A DNA stretch of 35,014 bases from Methyloceanibacter sp. (GCA_030064755.1 JASJEH010000040.1:1-35014), one strand, 5' to 3'; shown: positions 7,740 to 19,988, numbered from the stretch's first letter. Notes: a model not told the origin generated them from the letters alone. A program made the numbers and translations.

Positions 7740-9842
7740 CTAGACCGTCCCCTTGTCGGGCCCAATTGGCGTGTCTGCGCCGTTGGGCCGCTCCGCCCGG
7801 GGATCGTTACTGCCGAGCGGCATCATGCGCAAGGCGGGTTTGGGCCGAGGCGACCGGCCTTGGCTCGAATTCTTTCCACGATCAAATGTCTGATCGGGTG
7901 TGCTCCACCGAGCGACAAAGTCCACGAAAGCCGCAGTCGTACTCAGGGCGAAGTCCCGCTGCTTCTTCGTACCGAAAGGATAACTCGTTGGCATCTCGCC
8001 GTCCTCTCGGCCAAGCAGAGCATCGTACCGATCCCACGGGGCATGCCGTCCCTCTTCATCCTGCCATGTGCTGCGAAAGCGCCTCGCCACATCCTCCACC
8101 GCCGCCATGGTCGCGCGATATCGTATCCAGCGGTGATTGTCCCAGGTGAGAACAACCTCCTTGCCCGTCTGTGGGTCCGTAAGCTTGCCATCTGCGCCTG
8201 GGTGAGCATAACGCTTTGCGAGCAGCTCACCCGCACGCTCTCCCCGATCGCCCACCTCCTCAATGACATCGCCACCCATGTTGAGGTTCAGGCCACCTTC
8301 CTTTTCGGTGAGCTTCACATGAACGACGCGCTCCCGGTATCCGGGCATCGCCATGAGTTCCGTGTCGGCCCAATTCCGTGCCGTATCGAACATGGCGCTG
8401 AAAAAGCCGGAAACGCCTTCGATCTTGGTGAAGCGCGCCGCCGAAGAGATGCCGCTGGAATTCTGACTAGGCATCCACACCATAGTCCAATCCTTCTCCG
8501 GCTCCTTGGGCTTCACCTCTTGCGCATTGACCCCCTCGATGCCCACGCCACTGACACGCTCAAGTTTCGGCGCTTCTTCATCAAACCCCTCGACCACATC
8601 GATCTCGGACGCCTCCACGTCGTGGGGGATGAGATTGATGCCAAAGGTGGGGCGGGAAGGCAGCGGTGAATCAAAGAAGTGCAGGGGGAAGTTGCTGGTC
8701 AGACCGCCATCGGAGAACCAGCATCTCTGCAAGGGGAACTTCCCATCATCCGTCGTGGGTGCCTCGAAATTCGCGGCATAAAGAGGAACGGCACTCAGCA
8801 GGAACGGAAAACTCAGGCTCATACGGGCACCGAGGACGATGGGCAGATCCGCAGGCCGCGGAAGAGGTCGATATCCCTCAGTATCGACGCTTTCTTCGTA
8901 CTTTGCCCAATCGGTCTGGTCCTCTAGTTTTCTCCGCTGCTCGCTGTCCCTGCAGATTTGTGTAAGCACCGATTCTGGAAACAGCTTCGCGAACTCGTCC
9001 TCCTTAAAAAACAGCCGGCCCCAACTGCCTTCGAGGAACGGAAATCGTTGTGAGACCCCGCGTGTGACGTTGGTTGTCATAAGAACAAGCTCGATGTTTC
9101 GAGCTGCCTCAGGGCTGTTCCCGTTGTCCCAGAGATCTCCGAAGGTCACCGGCTCGTCGTCGCGGTCCCGCCCGGCAAGATGTTGGAACAGGTCATTCAG
9201 CCAGTCCGTCAGAGGCAGGATCCCTGCACTATCCGCCACATTGTTGCTCGAACCCGAGCACAGCCCATAGAGATTATCGGGCAACGCCCGCGTGACATCC
9301 CGGTACACACCATGCGCTGATGCAGCGGCTGCGGCGATCAGGGCGACCGACAACGCCAAACCCAAGACGAGCCACCATGTACTGCCCAGCCCAACGAGCA
9401 GAGATATAAGCAGAACCGGAAGGAAAACCGCCAGGGCGCCCGCAAGAGCGTAAATTCGGTAGTTCCATAAAAGAGATCCGACGACAGACCAAAACGTTGC
9501 AACCTTGGTTGCATGCCCCAAGCTGGACATGAGCACGCGGAATAGCGCGCGCGTTTGCTGCTGCGGCTGGAACAAACGTTCGAGCGTTGTCTTGCCTTTG
9601 ACCTTGGTGCCGAGCTTTCTCGGAAGTGTGGCGATCTGATCCTGGAAGGGGTCGGGTTCAACCCCCTTGCGGCGCCCGAGCGCCGCCGCAGCGGTGCCCG
9701 CGGCGGCAATAGCGCCGGCGGACGTGCCGCCGATTGAACAGAAATCGTAGGTCTTCGCTAGCTCGGCGATAGCGCGGGGGTAGACGATCCCGCTGGTGAT
9801 CCCGCCCCGCATCACGAGATCGCATTTCAGCTTCTCAGACAT
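7740..9842 (-). CDS. Patatin-like phospholipase with membrane helices inside the catalytic domain
   Basis: From the preferred ATG at 9842 (GAGGG six bases upstream; an ATG at 9860 is possible) the protein has 700 residues. MRGGITSG (11-18) is the oxyanion-hole region, GGTSAG carries the nucleophile Ser41, and FSDGGLTSNFP carries the catalytic Asp378. Patatins are Ser-Asp lipid acyl hydrolases. Two hydrophobic helices at about 131-152 and 154-176 lie between the two catalytic residues, with some 330 residues separating Ser and Asp. This is much more than in compact patatins and suggests a membrane-anchored enzyme. The C-terminal 200 residues are polar and unassigned. It follows purA by about 75 bp on the same strand. 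Confidence 0.88.
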   Translation of the reverse strand: MSEKLKCDLVMRGGITSGIVYPRAIAELAKTYDFCSIGGTSAGAIAAAGTAAAALGRRKGVEPDPFQDQIATLPRKLGTKVKGKTTLERLFQPQQQTRALFRVLMSSLGHATKVATFWSVVGSLLWNYRIYALAGALAVFLPVLLISLLVGLGSTWWLVLGLALSVALIAAAAASAHGVYRDVTRALPDNLYGLCSGSSNNVADSAGILPLTDWLNDLFQHLAGRDRDDEPVTFGDLWDNGNSPEAARNIELVLMTTNVTRGVSQRFPFLEGSWGRLFFKEDEFAKLFPESVLTQICRDSEQRRKLEDQTDWAKYEESVDTEGYRPLPRPADLPIVLGARMSLSFPFLLSAVPLYAANFEAPTTDDGKFPLQRCWFSDGGLTSNFPLHFFDSPLPSRPTFGINLIPHDVEASEIDVVEGFDEEAPKLERVSGVGIEGVNAQEVKPKEPEKDWTMVWMPSQNSSGISSAARFTKIEGVSGFFSAMFDTARNWADTELMAMPGYRERVVHVKLTEKEGGLNLNMGGDVIEEVGDRGERAGELLAKRYAHPGADGKLTDPQTGKEVVLTWDNHRWIRYRATMAAVEDVARRFRSTWQDEEGRHAPWDRYDALLGREDGEMPTSYPFGTKKQRDFALSTTAAFVDFVARWSTPDQTFDRGKNSSQGRSPRPKPALRMMPLGSNDPRAERPNGADTPIGPDKGTV

Positions 9843-9917
9843 AACAACCCTCGCGTGCATCGGAGGCCATCGTATCTTAAGAGGAAACTACGACAAGCCC
9901 AAAACGCTGGGCCGCCC

Positions 9918-11216
9918 CTATCCCGCGAATGGATCGCGCACGAGGATCGTGTCGTCACGCTCGGGGCTTGTGGACAGGAGCGCCACGGGCACACCCGTCA
10001 ATTCCTCCAACCGGCGAACATATTTGATGCACTGCGCAGGCAGTTCCGCCCAGGAACGCGCACCGCGCGTCGACTCGGTCCAGCCGTCCATCTCTTCGTA
10101 GATTGGCTCTACACGCGCCTGCGCCCCTTGCGCGGCTGGCAAGTAATCCAGCGCCACGCCATCGAGCTTGTAGCCGATGCAGATCTTGAGCTTGCCGCCC
10201 GGGATGTCGTCGAGAACGTCGAGCTTGGTGAGCGCGAGCCCATTGATGCCGGCGACCTTGCAAGTCTGCCGCACAAGGCAGGCATCGAACCAGCCACAGC
10301 GGCGTGCCCGGCCTGTAACCGTACCGAACTCGGCCCCGCGCTCGGCAATGATAGTGCCCGTCTCGTCGAACAATTCGGTTGGGAAGGGTCCCTCGCCCAC
10401 ACGGGTTGTGTAGGCCTTGGTAATTCCGAGCACAAAACTGATGGCGCTCGGTCCAATGCCTGACCCGGTCGCTGCTTGCGCCGCCACCGTGTTGGACGAC
10501 GTTACGAATGGGTAGGTGCCGTGATCTATATCGAGCAGCGCTCCTTGAGCGCCCTCGAAGAGAATCCGCTTGCGGTCGTGCTTGGCCTCATCGAGCAGCG
10601 ACCACACGGAGTCCATGTAGGGAAGTATCTTGTCTGCCACGTGCGTGACCTGATTGCACAGCTCGTCCGCCGATATCTCTGGCTCGCCGAGGCCACGCCG
10701 CAACGGGTTGTGGTGCGCCAGGACGCGCTCGATCTTTGGCTTCAATACGGACAAGTCCGCCAGGTCCATGACCCGGATCGCGCGACGTCCGACCTTGTCT
10801 TCGTAGGCCGGGCCAATCCCGCGTTTGGTCGTGCCGATTTTCCCGGCGCCGGCCGCAGCTTCACGCAAGGCATCCAGCTCACGGTGCAAAGGCAGGATCA
10901 GTGTGGCGTTCTCGGCAATGCGGAGGTTATCTCGGGATATGTTGACCCCGAGTTCCTCGACGCGCTCGATTTCCTCGGCCAATGCCCACGGATCGATGAC
11001 AACGCCATTGCCGATGACCGAGAGCTTATTCTGACGCACAACGCCGGACGGCAGCAAAGAGAGCTTATAGGTCTTCCCGTCGACCACGAGTGTGTGGCCA
11101 GCGTTATGCCCGCCCTGAAAACGCACCACCACGTCGGCACGCTCGGACAGCCAGTCCACAATCTTGCCCTTGCCCTCGTCGCCCCATTGGGAGCCGACGA
11201 CCACGACGTTGGCCAC
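9918..11216 (-). CDS. purA: Adenylosuccinate synthetase
   Basis: The 432-residue protein is full length. [11 protein letters not shown] (8-18) includes the catalytic Asp13 and the phosphate loop, and NAGHT includes His41, at the same numbers as in the E. coli enzyme. [14 protein letters not shown] and [11 protein letters not shown] are also typical. It condenses IMP with aspartate using GTP, the first step from IMP to AMP, in the cytosol. It lies downstream of serC on the same strand, with a 123-bp gap that holds a GC-rich hairpin. In many relatives serA lies in this region, but it is absent here. Confidence 0.98.
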   Translation of the reverse strand: MANVVVVGSQWGDEGKGKIVDWLSERADVVVRFQGGHNAGHTLVVDGKTYKLSLLPSGVVRQNKLSVIGNGVVIDPWALAEEIERVEELGVNISRDNLRIAENATLILPLHRELDALREAAAGAGKIGTTKRGIGPAYEDKVGRRAIRVMDLADLSVLKPKIERVLAHHNPLRRGLGEPEISADELCNQVTHVADKILPYMDSVWSLLDEAKHDRKRILFEGAQGALLDIDHGTYPFVTSSNTVAAQAATGSGIGPSAISFVLGITKAYTTRVGEGPFPTELFDETGTIIAERGAEFGTVTGRARRCGWFDACLVRQTCKVAGINGLALTKLDVLDDIPGGKLKICIGYKLDGVALDYLPAAQGAQARVEPIYEEMDGWTESTRGARSWAELPAQCIKYVRRLEELTGVPVALLSTSPERDDTILVRDPFAG

Positions 11217-11251
11217 GATGAAATCCCCTGAATTCTGGATAGGACACGAAA

Positions 11252-11275
11252 ACGGCCCCGCGAATGCAGGGCCGT
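11252..11275 (-). terminator. Possible weak terminator or leader hairpin between serC and purA
   Basis: ACGGCCC (11252-11258) and GGGCCGT (11269-11275) pair with a 10-nt loop. Read on the minus strand the hairpin is followed by TTTTC, and GACAC/GTGTC add outer pairing. It may end serC transcripts or structure the purA leader. The T-run is short. Confidence 0.45.
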
Positions 11276-11339
11276 GTGTCCTTATAGCCCGGCTCGTTGC
11301 ACGATGCGAGCCTTTGGAAGCGAGCTCAGGCCATCCCGA

Positions 11340-12515
11340 TCAGGCCGCTCCGGTCAGGGCCTCCTTCTCGCACGCAAAGGCCCAGTCGAGCCATGGCAGG
11401 AGAGCCTCCACATCCGCGTGCTCTACGGTGGCGCCGGTCCAAATACGGAGCCCCGGCGGGGCCGAGCGATAGGAGGCGACATCGAAGGCGACGCCCTCCT
11501 TCTCCAGGCGCTTGGCGATACGTTTTGCGAAAGCGGCCCGATCGTCGGCACTCAGAGCGCCCACCTCTGGATCGACAACTTTGAGGCAAATGGAAGTATT
11601 CGAGCGCGTCGCCGGGTCCACCGCGAGAAAGTCCACCCACGGCGTATTGGCGACCCAATCGGCGATCGTGCGGGCGTTGGCGTCAGCGCGCGCCATCGCG
11701 CCATCGAGGCCGCCGATACGCTCGACGAATGACAGGGCCACCAAATAGTCCTCAATACAGAGCAGCGACGGCGTGTTGATCGTCGCTCCCTCGAACACGG
11801 ACTCCATCAGTTTGCCATTCTTGGCCAGACGAAAGAGTTTCGGCAGCGGCCAAGGCGGTGTGTAGGCTTCCAGTCGTTCGACGGCGCGCGGCGACAGGAT
11901 CAGCATCCCGTGCTGCGCTTCGCCGCCGAGCACCTTCTGCCAGGAATAGGTGGTGACATCGAGCTTGGACCAGTCCATATCCTGAGCGAACACGGCCGAT
12001 GTGCCATCGCAAATCGTCAGCCCTTCGCGATCCGCCGCAATCCAATCCGCGTTCGGCACCCGTACGCCGGAGGTGGTCCCGTTCCAGGCGAAAACCACGT
12101 CGCGGTCGCAGTCCACTTGGGCGAGATCGGGGAGCTCTCCGAACGGCGCTTTGAGCACCCGCACGTCAGTGAGCTTGAGCTCATCGACAATGTCGGTGAC
12201 CCAGTCGGCGCTGAACGCCTCCCAAGCCAGCACATCGACACCACGGGGACCGAGAAGGTTCCAGAGCGCCATCTCGACCGCACCGGTGTCGGACGCTGGC
12301 ACCAGCGCCACGCGATAGTCTTCGGGCAGCCCGAGCAGCGACCGCGTTTGCTTGAGCGCAGCCGCGATCCGGCCTTTCGTATCCGCCTGCCGGTGATTGC
12401 GGCCCAGCAGCGCACCGTCGAGAGCTGCGAGCGACCAGCCCTTGTGCTTGGTGCACGGGCCCGATGAAAAACGCGGATTATCAGGACGGCGGGTTGGCTT
12501 GCTCAACGGTGTCAC
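11340..12515 (-). CDS. serC: Phosphoserine aminotransferase (alphaproteobacterial type)
   Basis: The protein is PLP-dependent. [14 protein letters not shown] carries the cofactor Lys (194 from this start), and the N-terminus [20 protein letters not shown] is characteristic of the long alphaproteobacterial SerC. It converts 3-phosphohydroxypyruvate and glutamate to phosphoserine; a role in pyridoxal synthesis is possible. I prefer the GTG at 12515, giving [11 protein letters not shown] with GGAG six bases upstream and 391 residues. An ATG at 12536 is in frame, but its GGAGG is only two bases away. purA follows on the same strand. serA, the usual partner, is not in the window. Confidence 0.95.
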   Translation of the reverse strand: MTPLSKPTRRPDNPRFSSGPCTKHKGWSLAALDGALLGRNHRQADTKGRIAAALKQTRSLLGLPEDYRVALVPASDTGAVEMALWNLLGPRGVDVLAWEAFSADWVTDIVDELKLTDVRVLKAPFGELPDLAQVDCDRDVVFAWNGTTSGVRVPNADWIAADREGLTICDGTSAVFAQDMDWSKLDVTTYSWQKVLGGEAQHGMLILSPRAVERLEAYTPPWPLPKLFRLAKNGKLMESVFEGATINTPSLLCIEDYLVALSFVERIGGLDGAMARADANARTIADWVANTPWVDFLAVDPATRSNTSICLKVVDPEVGALSADDRAAFAKRIAKRLEKEGVAFDVASYRSAPPGLRIWTGATVEHADVEALLPWLDWAFACEKEALTGAA

Positions 12516-12655
12516 GGCGGGCTCCAGAAAGATCATGTCCTCCGAGGCGTCCGTGGACTCAGCGACGCTGGGAGAGATCGCTGCCCTAGCGTGCAGGCAA
12601 TCCGCCCGTCAAGTTGGCCTTTCGGCTGTCTGGACAGGGCCATTGGCGGCGCGCA

Positions 12656-12688
12656 CAAGAAAACCGCCCGTCGCAAAGGACGGGCGGT
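12656..12688 (-). terminator. Intrinsic terminator of the outer-membrane barrel gene
   Basis: A perfect 10-bp stem ACCGCCCGTC / GACGGGCGGT (12663-12672 and 12679-12688) has a 6-nt loop. Read on the minus strand it is followed by a TTTTCTT tract. It lies 27 bp past the stop of the barrel gene. Confidence 0.9.
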
Positions 12689-12715
12689 CAGGCTGTCAGT
12701 CGGCTGGACGATGGG

Positions 12716-13570
12716 TTATTTGAAGGCGACCGGCATCGGGGCGGGAACCACCGGTGCATGGCCTAGCCTCCAGCGCATGCCCAGCATGAGGTCATGCGAG
12801 GTCACGCGGCCAAGGTCCAATCCAGAGTAAGAGCTGGTGCCATCGAAGGCCGTCACAGTGCCGCTCTTCGCTTCGCCGAGGTCGGTGTAGCGATACGACA
12901 GATCGAGCGTGACTGATTCGTTCACGTCATAAGCGACACCGCCATAGACCGCCCAAGCGAAGTTAGTCTCCGTATTGTCTGCACCGTAGAAGACAGAGTT
13001 ATTGGGGACGTTCACGTCCTTCAGGCCAAGCACGGAGATCGAGGCGATGCCGATACCGGCGCCGACATAAGGCGTGAAGCACCAATACGTGCCGAGATCC
13101 GCGTAGGCGTTCCAAAGACCAACCCAGCTTTCGATGTCCGCTGTGTATTCGTTGGTGCCAGGCAAGAACGTTCCATCAAAGTCATTGCTGGCCCGGCTAA
13201 AGGTGCCGTTGCCACCCGGAAACTTGTCCTGGGCGATGAAGAGCGACTTGCCGCGATACTCGGCCGTCATGTCGAAGCGCAGCCAGTTGTTGAACTGGTA
13301 GCCGACGCCGATGCCGAATAGCGGCGAGCTCTTCATGTCTTCATGCACGACCGTGAAGTCGTTGAACTGAAATAGCTCGGAGCTGATGCCACCCACGACC
13401 GGGTTGGCCGCGCCGATGAAGCCCCGCAGGTAAATTGGCCCCGTGCAACCAACGCAAGGCGCTTCTACGATAGGCGGCGGCGGTGGAAGATCGAGGTCTG
13501 CGGCATGCGATGCCGTGATTGGCACGATGGCCAATGCACTGGCAATAAGTAGTGAACGTGTCTGTCCCAT
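12716..13570 (-). CDS. Outer-membrane beta-barrel protein (Omp25/Omp31-like)
   Basis: The 284-residue protein has a clear signal peptide, with cleavage likely after ASHA at residue 23, followed by a Pro-rich linker (LDLPPPPPIVEAP). Alternating-residue strands follow, such as YLRGFIGAA, GIGVGYQFNNWLRFDMTAEY, TPYVGAGIGIASI, AVYGGVAYDVN and VTLDLSYRYTDLG. This is the pattern of small eight-stranded rhizobial surface barrels. The tail after the last strand (HAPVVPAPMPVAFK) extends beyond the usual aromatic C-terminus. These proteins are abundant envelope structural or porin-like proteins; a specific role cannot be given. The gene has its own terminator, and the 205 bp upstream contain nothing else I recognise. 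Confidence 0.85.
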   Translation of the reverse strand: MGQTRSLLIASALAIVPITASHAADLDLPPPPPIVEAPCVGCTGPIYLRGFIGAANPVVGGISSELFQFNDFTVVHEDMKSSPLFGIGVGYQFNNWLRFDMTAEYRGKSLFIAQDKFPGGNGTFSRASNDFDGTFLPGTNEYTADIESWVGLWNAYADLGTYWCFTPYVGAGIGIASISVLGLKDVNVPNNSVFYGADNTETNFAWAVYGGVAYDVNESVTLDLSYRYTDLGEAKSGTVTAFDGTSSYSGLDLGRVTSHDLMLGMRWRLGHAPVVPAPMPVAFK

Positions 13571-13775
13571 CTGAAATACCCCTTCTCGACTGCAGCCCTA
13601 GCGAAGGTCGGCCAGCCGGGCCGATTCGCATTGGCTGTCTCGTGTGGGCACTATCAAACGGTATGGTTAATGGACCCCTAATGGACGGACCAAACTGAGA
13701 CGGCCTGGCCGAACGCGCGGTTCGCCAGGTCAAGAAACGCTAGTTTTCAGGGGTTTTTCAGTGGTCGGACGGTTA

Positions 13776-15125
13776 CTAGGCAGCCGCGGCGTCCGATAGG
13801 GCGTGAACGATATCCGATACTACGTTCTTAACCAGGCCCTCGTCGTCGCCTTCGGCCATGACGCGAATCACGGGCTCCGTGCCGGAGGGCCGAATGACCA
13901 GTCGCCCAGCATTCCCAAGTCTGGACTTCCCGTCATTGATCGCGCGTTGAACGCCGAGATTGTCGAGCGGCTGGTTATCCTTGTAGCGCACATTCTCAAG
14001 GACCTGTGGTAGCGGCTCAAAGCGATTGCAGACTTCACTGACAGGGCGTCCGCTCTGGACGACCACGGCTAAGATCTGCAGCGCGGTAACGAGACCATCG
14101 CCCGTGGTGGAGAAATCCGACAATACGATGTGTCCGGACTGTTCGCCGCCAACGTTGTAGCCGTGCTGACGCATGTGTTCGGTCACATAGCGGTCGCCGA
14201 CAGGCGTTCGCGCCAAGCCAAGCCCTAGGTCTTCAATGTAGCGCTCAAGTCCAAGATTGGACATGACGGTCGCGACAATACCGCCTCCGGCGAGCCGCCC
14301 GCGACGAAGCCAAAACTCGCCAATAACCGCCATCAGCTGATCGCCATCGATGATGCAGCCCTTCTCATCGACGATCACAACCCGGTCCGCATCGCCGTCC
14401 AGCGCGATGCCGATGTCGGCGCGAACCTCTTGAACCTTGCGGATCAGATTCTGCGGCGATGTAGAACCGCAGTCCTTGTTGATGTTGAGACCGTTGGGCT
14501 CGACGCCGATCTTGATGACCTCGGTGCCAAGCTCCCAAAGCGCTTCCGGGGCGACTTTGTAGGCCGCCCCATTGGCACAATCGATCACGGCGCGAATGCC
14601 GTCGAAGCGCAGATTGCGCGGCAGTGTGCGCTTGGCGAATTCGATATAGCGTTCGCGGGCGCTCTCAATACGTGTCGCGCGGCCGATCCGTTCGGCCGAT
14701 GCCAGCAGCCCAGCGGAGTCCCCTTCGATGAGGTCTTCGATCTGGCTCTCCTGCTCGTCGGAGAGCTTGTAGCCTTCCGGCCCAAAAAGCTTGATGCCGT
14801 TGTCGAGATAGGGGTTGTGGGACGCCGAGATCATCACACCAAGGTCGGCACGCAGCGAGCGTGTCAGCATGGCGACGGCGGGCGTAGGCATTGGTCCGAG
14901 CTGAAATACATCCATCCCAGCGGCGGTGAAGCCTGACACGAGCGCGGACTCAATCATGTAGCCCGAGAGCCGTGTGTCCTTGCCGATCACAACACGATGA
15001 CGGTAGGAACCATTGGTGAAGAGCTTGCCGGCGGCCATGCCGACTTTGAGCGCCACTTCAGAGGTCATCGGATGCGAGTTGGCGCTGCCACGGATACCAT
15101 CCGTGCCAAAGAAGTTTCTGGCCAT
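13776..15125 (-). CDS. glmM: Phosphoglucosamine mutase
   Basis: From the ATG at 15125 ([13 protein letters not shown]) the protein has 449 residues, the normal family length. An open extension to 15194 is probably not translated. Ser102 in ISASHNP is the phosphorylated serine, DGDADRV is the Mg loop, GGEQSGH binds sugar and [12 protein letters not shown] binds phosphate. It converts glucosamine-6-phosphate to glucosamine-1-phosphate for UDP-GlcNAc, feeding peptidoglycan and lipid A. GGGGGA lies nine bases before the chosen start. It closes the ftsH-folP-glmM series typical of alphaproteobacteria, after a 207-bp gap from folP. Confidence 0.97.
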   Translation of the reverse strand: MARNFFGTDGIRGSANSHPMTSEVALKVGMAAGKLFTNGSYRHRVVIGKDTRLSGYMIESALVSGFTAAGMDVFQLGPMPTPAVAMLTRSLRADLGVMISASHNPYLDNGIKLFGPEGYKLSDEQESQIEDLIEGDSAGLLASAERIGRATRIESARERYIEFAKRTLPRNLRFDGIRAVIDCANGAAYKVAPEALWELGTEVIKIGVEPNGLNINKDCGSTSPQNLIRKVQEVRADIGIALDGDADRVVIVDEKGCIIDGDQLMAVIGEFWLRRGRLAGGGIVATVMSNLGLERYIEDLGLGLARTPVGDRYVTEHMRQHGYNVGGEQSGHIVLSDFSTTGDGLVTALQILAVVVQSGRPVSEVCNRFEPLPQVLENVRYKDNQPLDNLGVQRAINDGKSRLGNAGRLVIRPSGTEPVIRVMAEGDDEGLVKNVVSDIVHALSDAAAA

Positions 15126-15332
15126 CCCGGTCATTCCCCCATCATTACCGCAAGGCATACGCTCCGCGCCGCCCAGCTCAGAATCTGGAAACACCCATTC
15201 GCCCGTCGCGAGAAATCCCTCGGCAGTACCCTCGAGCGAGAGGACGGATTATGCGCCGGTCGGCGGCCGAATGGGTTCAAAAAATGTAAGCGAAAGTTAC
15301 ACTTTTGCCCGGCCAAAAAAGCCCGTTTTTCC

Positions 15333-16400
15333 TTAGTTTTCAGAGCCGAACGTTGCCGCGCGCCATACGCCCAGGGCTTGGCTCGCCCCTGCCACGTCAT
15401 GCACCCGGAAGAGCTGCGCACCTTGCGATGCCGAGGCGATCGCGGCGGCATGGCTGCCAGGCTCCCGTGACTTCGGATCATCGGCCTGGCCGAACCCGCG
15501 AATGAACTGCTTTCGGGACGCCCCGATCAAAAGCGGTACGCCAAGCCCATGGAAGAGACTCACATTGGCGAAGAGCGAAAGATTGTGTTCGAGCGTCTTG
15601 CCGAAGCCGAGACCGGGATCGGCGGCAATGCGTGGCGCTGGAATGCCTGCGGCGACACAAGTCTGGATGCGCCGTTCGAGATAGTCGAACACCTCCAGGA
15701 CCACATCGTCATAGGTCGGATTATCCTGCATGGTCTTGGGCTCACCTTGCGCATGCATCAGTACCACATCGAGCCCCGTCTCCGCGGCGGCTTCAAGGGA
15801 GCCAGAGTCGTAAGTGAAGGCCGAAACGTCGTTGAAGATCTTGGCGCCCGCCTTGGCCGCCGCTCGGGCCACGTCAGCCTTGCGCGTGTCGATGGAGATC
15901 GCGGCCTCAATGCCCTTGAGCCCTTCCAGCACAGGCACGACGCGCTCGATTTCGTCTTGCACCTCCACCGTTTCGGAGCCGGGCCGCGTGGATTCGCCGC
16001 CGATATCGACGATGGCGGCGCCTGCCTTCACCAGCGCTGCCGCATGCGCGATGGCGCCTTCGGTCTTGTCGTAAAGCCCGCCGTCGGAGAATGAGTCCGG
16101 CGTGACGTTCACAATACCCATGAGAGAGGGCCGCGATAGATCAAGGCCAGCAAAGGGCGGACGCGGGCGCGTCACGAGATCGAGGCGCGCGCGCAAGTCA
16201 GGGTCGCCGGCCTCGCTCAATGCAGGAACCGAGAAGACATAGGCCTTGGAGCGTTTGGGCGTGCCTTCGATCAGTTCGACGCAGGTGAACGAGATGGGGC
16301 CGCCCGCCAAGGGCAGCGCTAGCCCGTCCTCGATGGCAGCATCGGCCTGGGTCCCATAGAGGAACCCGAGCGGCCGGAGATAGATTTTTCCGTCTGACAT
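15333..16400 (-). CDS. folP: Dihydropteroate synthase
   Basis: The 355-residue protein contains SLMGIVNVTPDSFSDG (92-107) and VDIGGESTRPGS, the two signature motifs that bind pterin pyrophosphate, and ends with SRK-x-F and a short C-terminal helix. It joins 4-aminobenzoate to 6-hydroxymethyl-dihydropterin pyrophosphate in folate synthesis and is the target of sulfonamides. The roughly 90-residue N-terminal region (MSDGKIYLRPLGFLYG) is extra relative to E. coli FolP, and I believe it is common in alphaproteobacteria. It lies between ftsH and glmM on the minus strand. Confidence 0.96.
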   Translation of the reverse strand: MSDGKIYLRPLGFLYGTQADAAIEDGLALPLAGGPISFTCVELIEGTPKRSKAYVFSVPALSEAGDPDLRARLDLVTRPRPPFAGLDLSRPSLMGIVNVTPDSFSDGGLYDKTEGAIAHAAALVKAGAAIVDIGGESTRPGSETVEVQDEIERVVPVLEGLKGIEAAISIDTRKADVARAAAKAGAKIFNDVSAFTYDSGSLEAAAETGLDVVLMHAQGEPKTMQDNPTYDDVVLEVFDYLERRIQTCVAAGIPAPRIAADPGLGFGKTLEHNLSLFANVSLFHGLGVPLLIGASRKQFIRGFGQADDPKSREPGSHAAAIASASQGAQLFRVHDVAGASQALGVWRAATFGSEN

Positions 16401-16442
16401 TGCTGAGCCCTAGCACATTGGGAAGGGGTTCGCACAAAGCAC

Positions 16443-16468
16443 CATGCCCGGCGCGATGGCCGGGCATG
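16443..16468. other. Perfect hairpin between ftsH and folP
   Basis: CATGCCCGGC / GCCGGGCATG (16443-16452 and 16459-16468) form a perfect 10-bp stem around a 6-nt loop in the 98-bp ftsH-folP gap. No T-run follows on either strand. It could be an mRNA-stabilising or processing structure, or a REP-like unit. Confidence 0.5.
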
Positions 16469-16498
16469 ACTTGCTTCTTTGACGTTCGTCTCGAGCGC

Positions 16499-18427
<1,929 letters not shown>

Positions 18428-18514
18428 ACATAGACCTGATGGATTGATTCTCGCGGCATGCGGGCCACAGACGCTTTCGTGCCACCGCACAGGACGGCAT
18501 AGTTAAGCCCAATT

Positions 18515-18543
18515 AACATAAGAACGGGCAGCACTTTTGCCAA
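18515..18543 (-). promoter_or_regulatory. Candidate ftsH promoter
   Basis: On the minus strand TTGGCA (18538-18543), a 17-bp spacer and TATGTT (18515-18520) form a good sigma-70-like promoter, with the -10 about 88 nt before the ftsH ATG. The 245-bp tilS-ftsH gap contains no gene. Confidence 0.6.
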
Positions 18544-18671
18544 GTAAAGCTAATGCCAACTCATGGACGCTTTCTGAACGATTCTGCCCCGAAACGCATG
18601 AAAAATAGCCCCTCTCGACCGCAAAGCGCCTTCGTGCGCGAGCTGGGCCCAAGCTCGCTCCAAGCCCGGTC

Positions 18672-19988
18672 CTAGGACAGCCCCCAAAGGAACCTCGCAC
18701 GGCAGTCAACCGTGGCTTCATGGCGCGACAATGGCGCAGGGCCGGTCGCAGTGCCCTGACTGAAATCAGGCGAGAGATCTGACAAGAAGTCAGGCAAGAC
18801 CAGCCGCCCGTCGCCTAGCCGGCAAACAGGCAGCGCACAGGCCGCGAGCCGGGGCACGTTGCTTGGCAGACCAATGGTCTCGATCCCATCCTTCCCCAGT
18901 GCCTCGACAGTGACCGGCTGCAACGCATCCTGTCCCAGTTCGACCTGGAAACGATTGTCCCAGAGCAGCCGCTCGCCGGGTCGCAGCTCGGCGCGCGGAA
19001 GCCCGGCATTGCGGATCTCGCGATACACGGCGAGCCGATCTCGGGCCCGCACGATTTGGCAGCGGCCCAGCGTCTGAGCCTCGTCCGGCTCGACTTGAAG
19101 TCCGGCCAGCAAAGTTTCGAGCTTGGCAAGCCGCACCGGCTCGCTGAGACCGCCCACCGCCCCGATGACCCGCGCCAGCGCGCGAAGCGCCACCTCCTCC
19201 GGCGCGGCAAGAAGAGCCGGCAGGTCAACCGACGCATAGCCCGCCGGACTCCGGTCAGTGTGCGCGTCGAGAAAGGCATCGGCCGCAGCCTCAAGCGCCG
19301 CGCGAGCACGCCGCAAGCGCCGGGCCGAGAGCGCGATCGCGTCCACCTCAAGGCCCATCTCCGACAATGCCGCCATGGCGCCCCGCAAGCGCACACGCTC
19401 GAAACGTGGGTCCTCATTGCTCGGATCAGAAATGAACGGCAGACCCAAAGCCTCGGCGGTCGCCATGAGCCGGCTCTTGGGAATCTCCAGGAGCGGCCTC
19501 AAGAGCGTCAGACCGGCCCAGCGCCCCTCCTCCGGGATCGCCGCCAGGCCGTCGAGCCCACTTCCACGCTTGAGCCGCATAAGGAAGGTCTCCGCCTGAT
19601 CGTCCAGATGGTGAGCCGTCACCAGCGTAGGAACATCGTGGGCGGTGCAATAGGCGGCCATCAGATCGTATCGGGCCCTACGCGCCCGCGCTTGCACAGC
19701 CGCATCAACAGGCCCATGCCGCCAAGTCAAAATGGAATGGGGCACCCCAATAGCACGCGCAACGCGCGCCACGGTTTCCGCCTCGGCCCGCGAGCCCGGG
19801 CGAAGAGCGTGATCTACCGTCAACGCCACGGGCATGGCCAATCCGTGCCGACGCGCGAAGTCCGCACCCAAATACAGCAAGACAAGACTGTCCGGCCCGC
19901 CCGAAACCGCGAGCGCAACCCGGCGAAAGCGCGCAAGTGACTTGAGGATGCGGTCGGTCTCTGCCTGAGTGACGGGAACGTCTGTCAT
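18672..19988 (-). CDS. tilS: tRNA(Ile)-lysidine synthase
   Basis: The 438-residue protein opens with the PP-loop ATPase motif AVSGGPDS (SGGPDS at 29-34). TVDHALRPGSRAEAE and TAHHLDDQAETFLMRLKRGSG are both highly characteristic of TilS. It attaches lysine to C34 of the CAU-anticodon tRNA-Ile so that it reads AUA. The C-terminal region from about 330 is the usual tRNA-binding part. It lies between pal and ftsH. In relatives cpoB (ybgF) lies between pal and tilS, but here the gap is only 74 bp and has no gene. Confidence 0.96.
   Translation of the reverse strand: MTDVPVTQAETDRILKSLARFRRVALAVSGGPDSLVLLYLGADFARRHGLAMPVALTVDHALRPGSRAEAETVARVARAIGVPHSILTWRHGPVDAAVQARARRARYDLMAAYCTAHDVPTLVTAHHLDDQAETFLMRLKRGSGLDGLAAIPEEGRWAGLTLLRPLLEIPKSRLMATAEALGLPFISDPSNEDPRFERVRLRGAMAALSEMGLEVDAIALSARRLRRARAALEAAADAFLDAHTDRSPAGYASVDLPALLAAPEEVALRALARVIGAVGGLSEPVRLAKLETLLAGLQVEPDEAQTLGRCQIVRARDRLAVYREIRNAGLPRAELRPGERLLWDNRFQVELGQDALQPVTVEALGKDGIETIGLPSNVPRLAACALPVCRLGDGRLVLPDFLSDLSPDFSQGTATGPAPLSRHEATVDCRARFLWGLS

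Noticed and set aside
15285..15301. TGTAA/TTACA inverted repeat with a T-run on the minus strand between folP and glmM
   Set aside because: Only a 5-bp AT-rich stem; too weak to call a terminator or operator.
19056..19940. 294-codon open frame opposite tilS
   Set aside because: Shadow of tilS with random-looking Arg/His/Gln-rich translation.
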